The notes under the pieces are model-generated. The model was not told the DNA's origin. It did not search any database and saw only the letters and a list, made by a program, of their open reading frames with translations. DNA of 5,243 nt, taken from assembly GCA_023428185.1 (NCBI GenBank), contig JAEYYZ010000025.1, positions 1 through 5,243 of the forward strand, written 5' to 3'. Both the position numbers and the translations under genes were made by a program. Source of the stretch: Actinomycetes bacterium (GTDB lineage Bacteria > Actinomycetota > Actinomycetes > Actinomycetales > Demequinaceae). The number at the start of each line of letters is the position of its first letter. The first letter of the stretch is position 1. Positions 3,936-5,243 of this stretch are shown here, piece after piece.

Positions 3936-5243
3936 GCGGCGAGGCTGGGACCGGCGTTTCCGGTGCAGGCGCAGGCAGTGGTGGCAGCGACCTCACTCGC
4001 GCCACCGCGGCCCAGATGGCCGAGGCGCTCGCCGCCGGCACCATCACCTCCGTGGCCTTGACGCAGGCGCACCTTGACCGCATTGCCGCTGTAGACGGCA
4101 TGGATACCCCCAGCGCCGTGCACGCGTTCCTCTACGTCAACGCGGAACAAGCGCTGGAGACAGCCGCTGCCGTAGACGCGGACCGCGCCGCTGGCAAGCA
4201 ACTTCCTGCGCTCGCCGGTGTGCCTATCGGCATCAAAGACGTTGTGGTCACCCAAGGAATGCCCACCACGGCGGGCTCGCGCATCTTGGAAGGGTGGATG
4301 CCTCCCTACGACGCCACTGTGTCCCGTAAGGTGCGCGAGGCGCGCATGCCCATCCTCGGCAAGACCAACATGGATGAGTTCGCCATGGGGTCCTCCACGG
4401 AGCATTCAGGCTACGGTCCCACCCACAACCCGTGGGCGCTCGACCGCATCCCTGGTGGTTCAGGTGGTGGCTCGGCGGCAGCTCTCGCCGCGTTCGAGGC
4501 TCCGCTGACCATCGGCTCTGACACGGGTGGTTCCATCCGTCAGCCTGCCGCCGTGACGGCCACCGTGGGTGTCAAGCCCACCTACGGCGGGGTCTCGCGC
4601 TACGGTGCCATAGCCCTGGCATCGTCCCTGGACCAATTGGGCCCGTGCGGGCGCACGGTGCTTGACACGGCCATGCTCCACGAAGTCATGGCCGGCCATG
4701 ACCCGCGCGATGCCACAAGCCTCAACGAGCCGGCTCCGGCGGCGGTGGCGGCGGCTCGCGAAGGCGCAGCGGGCGATCTCACAGGCGTGCGTCTAGGCGT
4801 CATCAAGGAACTGGGTGGTGAGGGTTACCAAGATGGCGTGCGCCAGCGCTTTGAAGAGGCACTGGACGCGGCGCGCGGTGCGGGTGCGGAGATCGTGGAA
4901 GTGAGCTGTCCCTCGTTCGAGTACGCGCTCGCCGCGTATTACTTGATCCTTCCCGCTGAGGCCTCGAGTAACCTCGCCAAGTTTGATGGAGTGCGCTTTG
5001 GCTTGCGCGTGCAGCGCGAGACCATTGAACGCACCATGGCCGCCACTCGCGCGCAGGGCTTTGGTGATGAGGTCAAGCGGCGCATCATCCTGGGCACCTA
5101 TGCGTTGAGCGCTGGATACTACGACGCTTACTACGGCTCCGCCCAGAAGGTCCGTACCCTCATTCAGCGGGACTTCGCCGCCGCCTTCAGCAAAGCCGAC
5201 GTGCTGGTAAGCCCCACCGCTCCCACCACTCCGTTCAAGTTGG
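3932..5243 (+). CDS. gatA: Asp-tRNA(Asn)/Glu-tRNA(Gln) amidotransferase subunit GatA (3' end cut off by window)
   Basis: Glutaminase subunit of GatCAB: it hydrolyses glutamine and passes ammonia to GatB for amidation of mischarged tRNA. It belongs to the amidase-signature family and shows the full Ser-cisSer-Lys triad: K102 in GIKDVV, cis-Ser S177 in PGGSGGGS, and nucleophile S201 in SDTGGSIRQPA, with the normal 24-residue gap between the two serines. The stretches LGKTNMDEFAMGSSTEHSGYG, KPTYGGVSRYG and SLDQLGP are typical. There are 437 complete codons, ending at SPTAPTTPFKL; the family is usually about 490-510 residues, so only some 60 are missing. The ATG at 3932 overlaps the gatC stop (ATGA) and has GGAG at 3921-3924, seven bases upstream. 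The first 20 residues (MSGEAGTGVSGAGAGSGGSD) are a Gly/Ser/Ala-rich extension before the conserved TAAQMAEAL. gatB would be expected downstream but is outside the window. Confidence 0.98.
   Translation, partial: MSGEAGTGVSGAGAGSGGSDLTRATAAQMAEALAAGTITSVALTQAHLDRIAAVDGMDTPSAVHAFLYVNAEQALETAAAVDADRAAGKQLPALAGVPIGIKDVVVTQGMPTTAGSRILEGWMPPYDATVSRKVREARMPILGKTNMDEFAMGSSTEHSGYGPTHNPWALDRIPGGSGGGSAAALAAFEAPLTIGSDTGGSIRQPAAVTATVGVKPTYGGVSRYGAIALASSLDQLGPCGRTVLDTAMLHEVMAGHDPRDATSLNEPAPAAVAAAREGAAGDLTGVRLGVIKELGGEGYQDGVRQRFEEALDAARGAGAEIVEVSCPSFEYALAAYYLILPAEASSNLAKFDGVRFGLRVQRETIERTMAATRAQGFGDEVKRRIILGTYALSAGYYDAYYGSAQKVRTLIQRDFAAAFSKADVLVSPTAPTTPFKL

Noticed and set aside
3311..4405. Long open frame on the minus strand (364 codons) across the GNAT end, repeat array, gatC and gatA
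   Set aside because: It is antisense to three clear genes, has no family resemblance, and stays open because the 16-bp unit has no stop in any frame and the GC-rich genes carry few stops in opposite frames.
1..5243. A novel defence, toxin-antitoxin, biosynthetic or mobile system
   Set aside because: All five genes are assigned to well-known housekeeping or metabolic families, and no transposase, integrase, terminal inverted repeats or unexplained long open frame was seen.

Overview
This window looks like an ordinary housekeeping stretch of a high-GC Gram-positive (Actinomycetota) chromosome. The evidence is a G+C content well above 60%, strong GC bias at third codon positions, GTG/TTG start candidates, and protein sequences that read as actinobacterial. 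Examples are the PGGSGGGSAAALAAF stretch in GatA and the IRHVGPTASRALA stretch in LigA. Micrococcales is my best guess for the order, from general likeness only; I cannot name a genus.

Layout from left to right. Positions 1 to about 685, minus strand: a PLP-dependent threonine/serine dehydratase-type enzyme, cut off at the left edge so its C-terminal part is missing. Its N-terminus carries an in-frame 12-bp tandem repeat encoding (TPVP)n, which is a string of G-runs on the plus strand. Positions 686-730: a very short divergent gap. Positions 731-2809, plus: ligA, a complete NAD+-dependent DNA ligase. Positions 2810-2891: an 82-bp gap with a 12-bp GC palindrome. Positions 2892-3470, plus: a GNAT-family N-acetyltransferase of unknown substrate. 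Positions 3471-3635: a 165-bp non-coding gap with a hairpin at the GNAT stop codon, six tandem copies of a 16-bp repeat, and a probable promoter. Positions 3636-3935, plus: gatC. Positions 3932 to the right edge, plus: gatA, overlapping gatC by 4 bp and truncated at its C-terminus. gatB is not in the window.

How the genes relate. GatC and GatA are two of the three subunits of the GatCAB amidotransferase, which makes Gln-tRNA(Gln) and/or Asn-tRNA(Asn) from mischarged tRNAs. They are clearly one translationally coupled transcript. ligA closes nicks in DNA and lies just upstream on the same strand, a neighbourhood also found in mycobacteria. The hairpin, repeat array and candidate leaderless promoter suggest that gatCA can be transcribed separately from ligA-GNAT. 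The dehydratase is divergent and metabolically unrelated.

I found no mobile element, tRNA or rRNA gene, CRISPR array, defence cassette or new multi-gene system. The features most worth a second look are the two tandem repeats: 12 bp, coding and G-rich; and 16 bp, intergenic, with units complementary to the DNA next to the gatC start.
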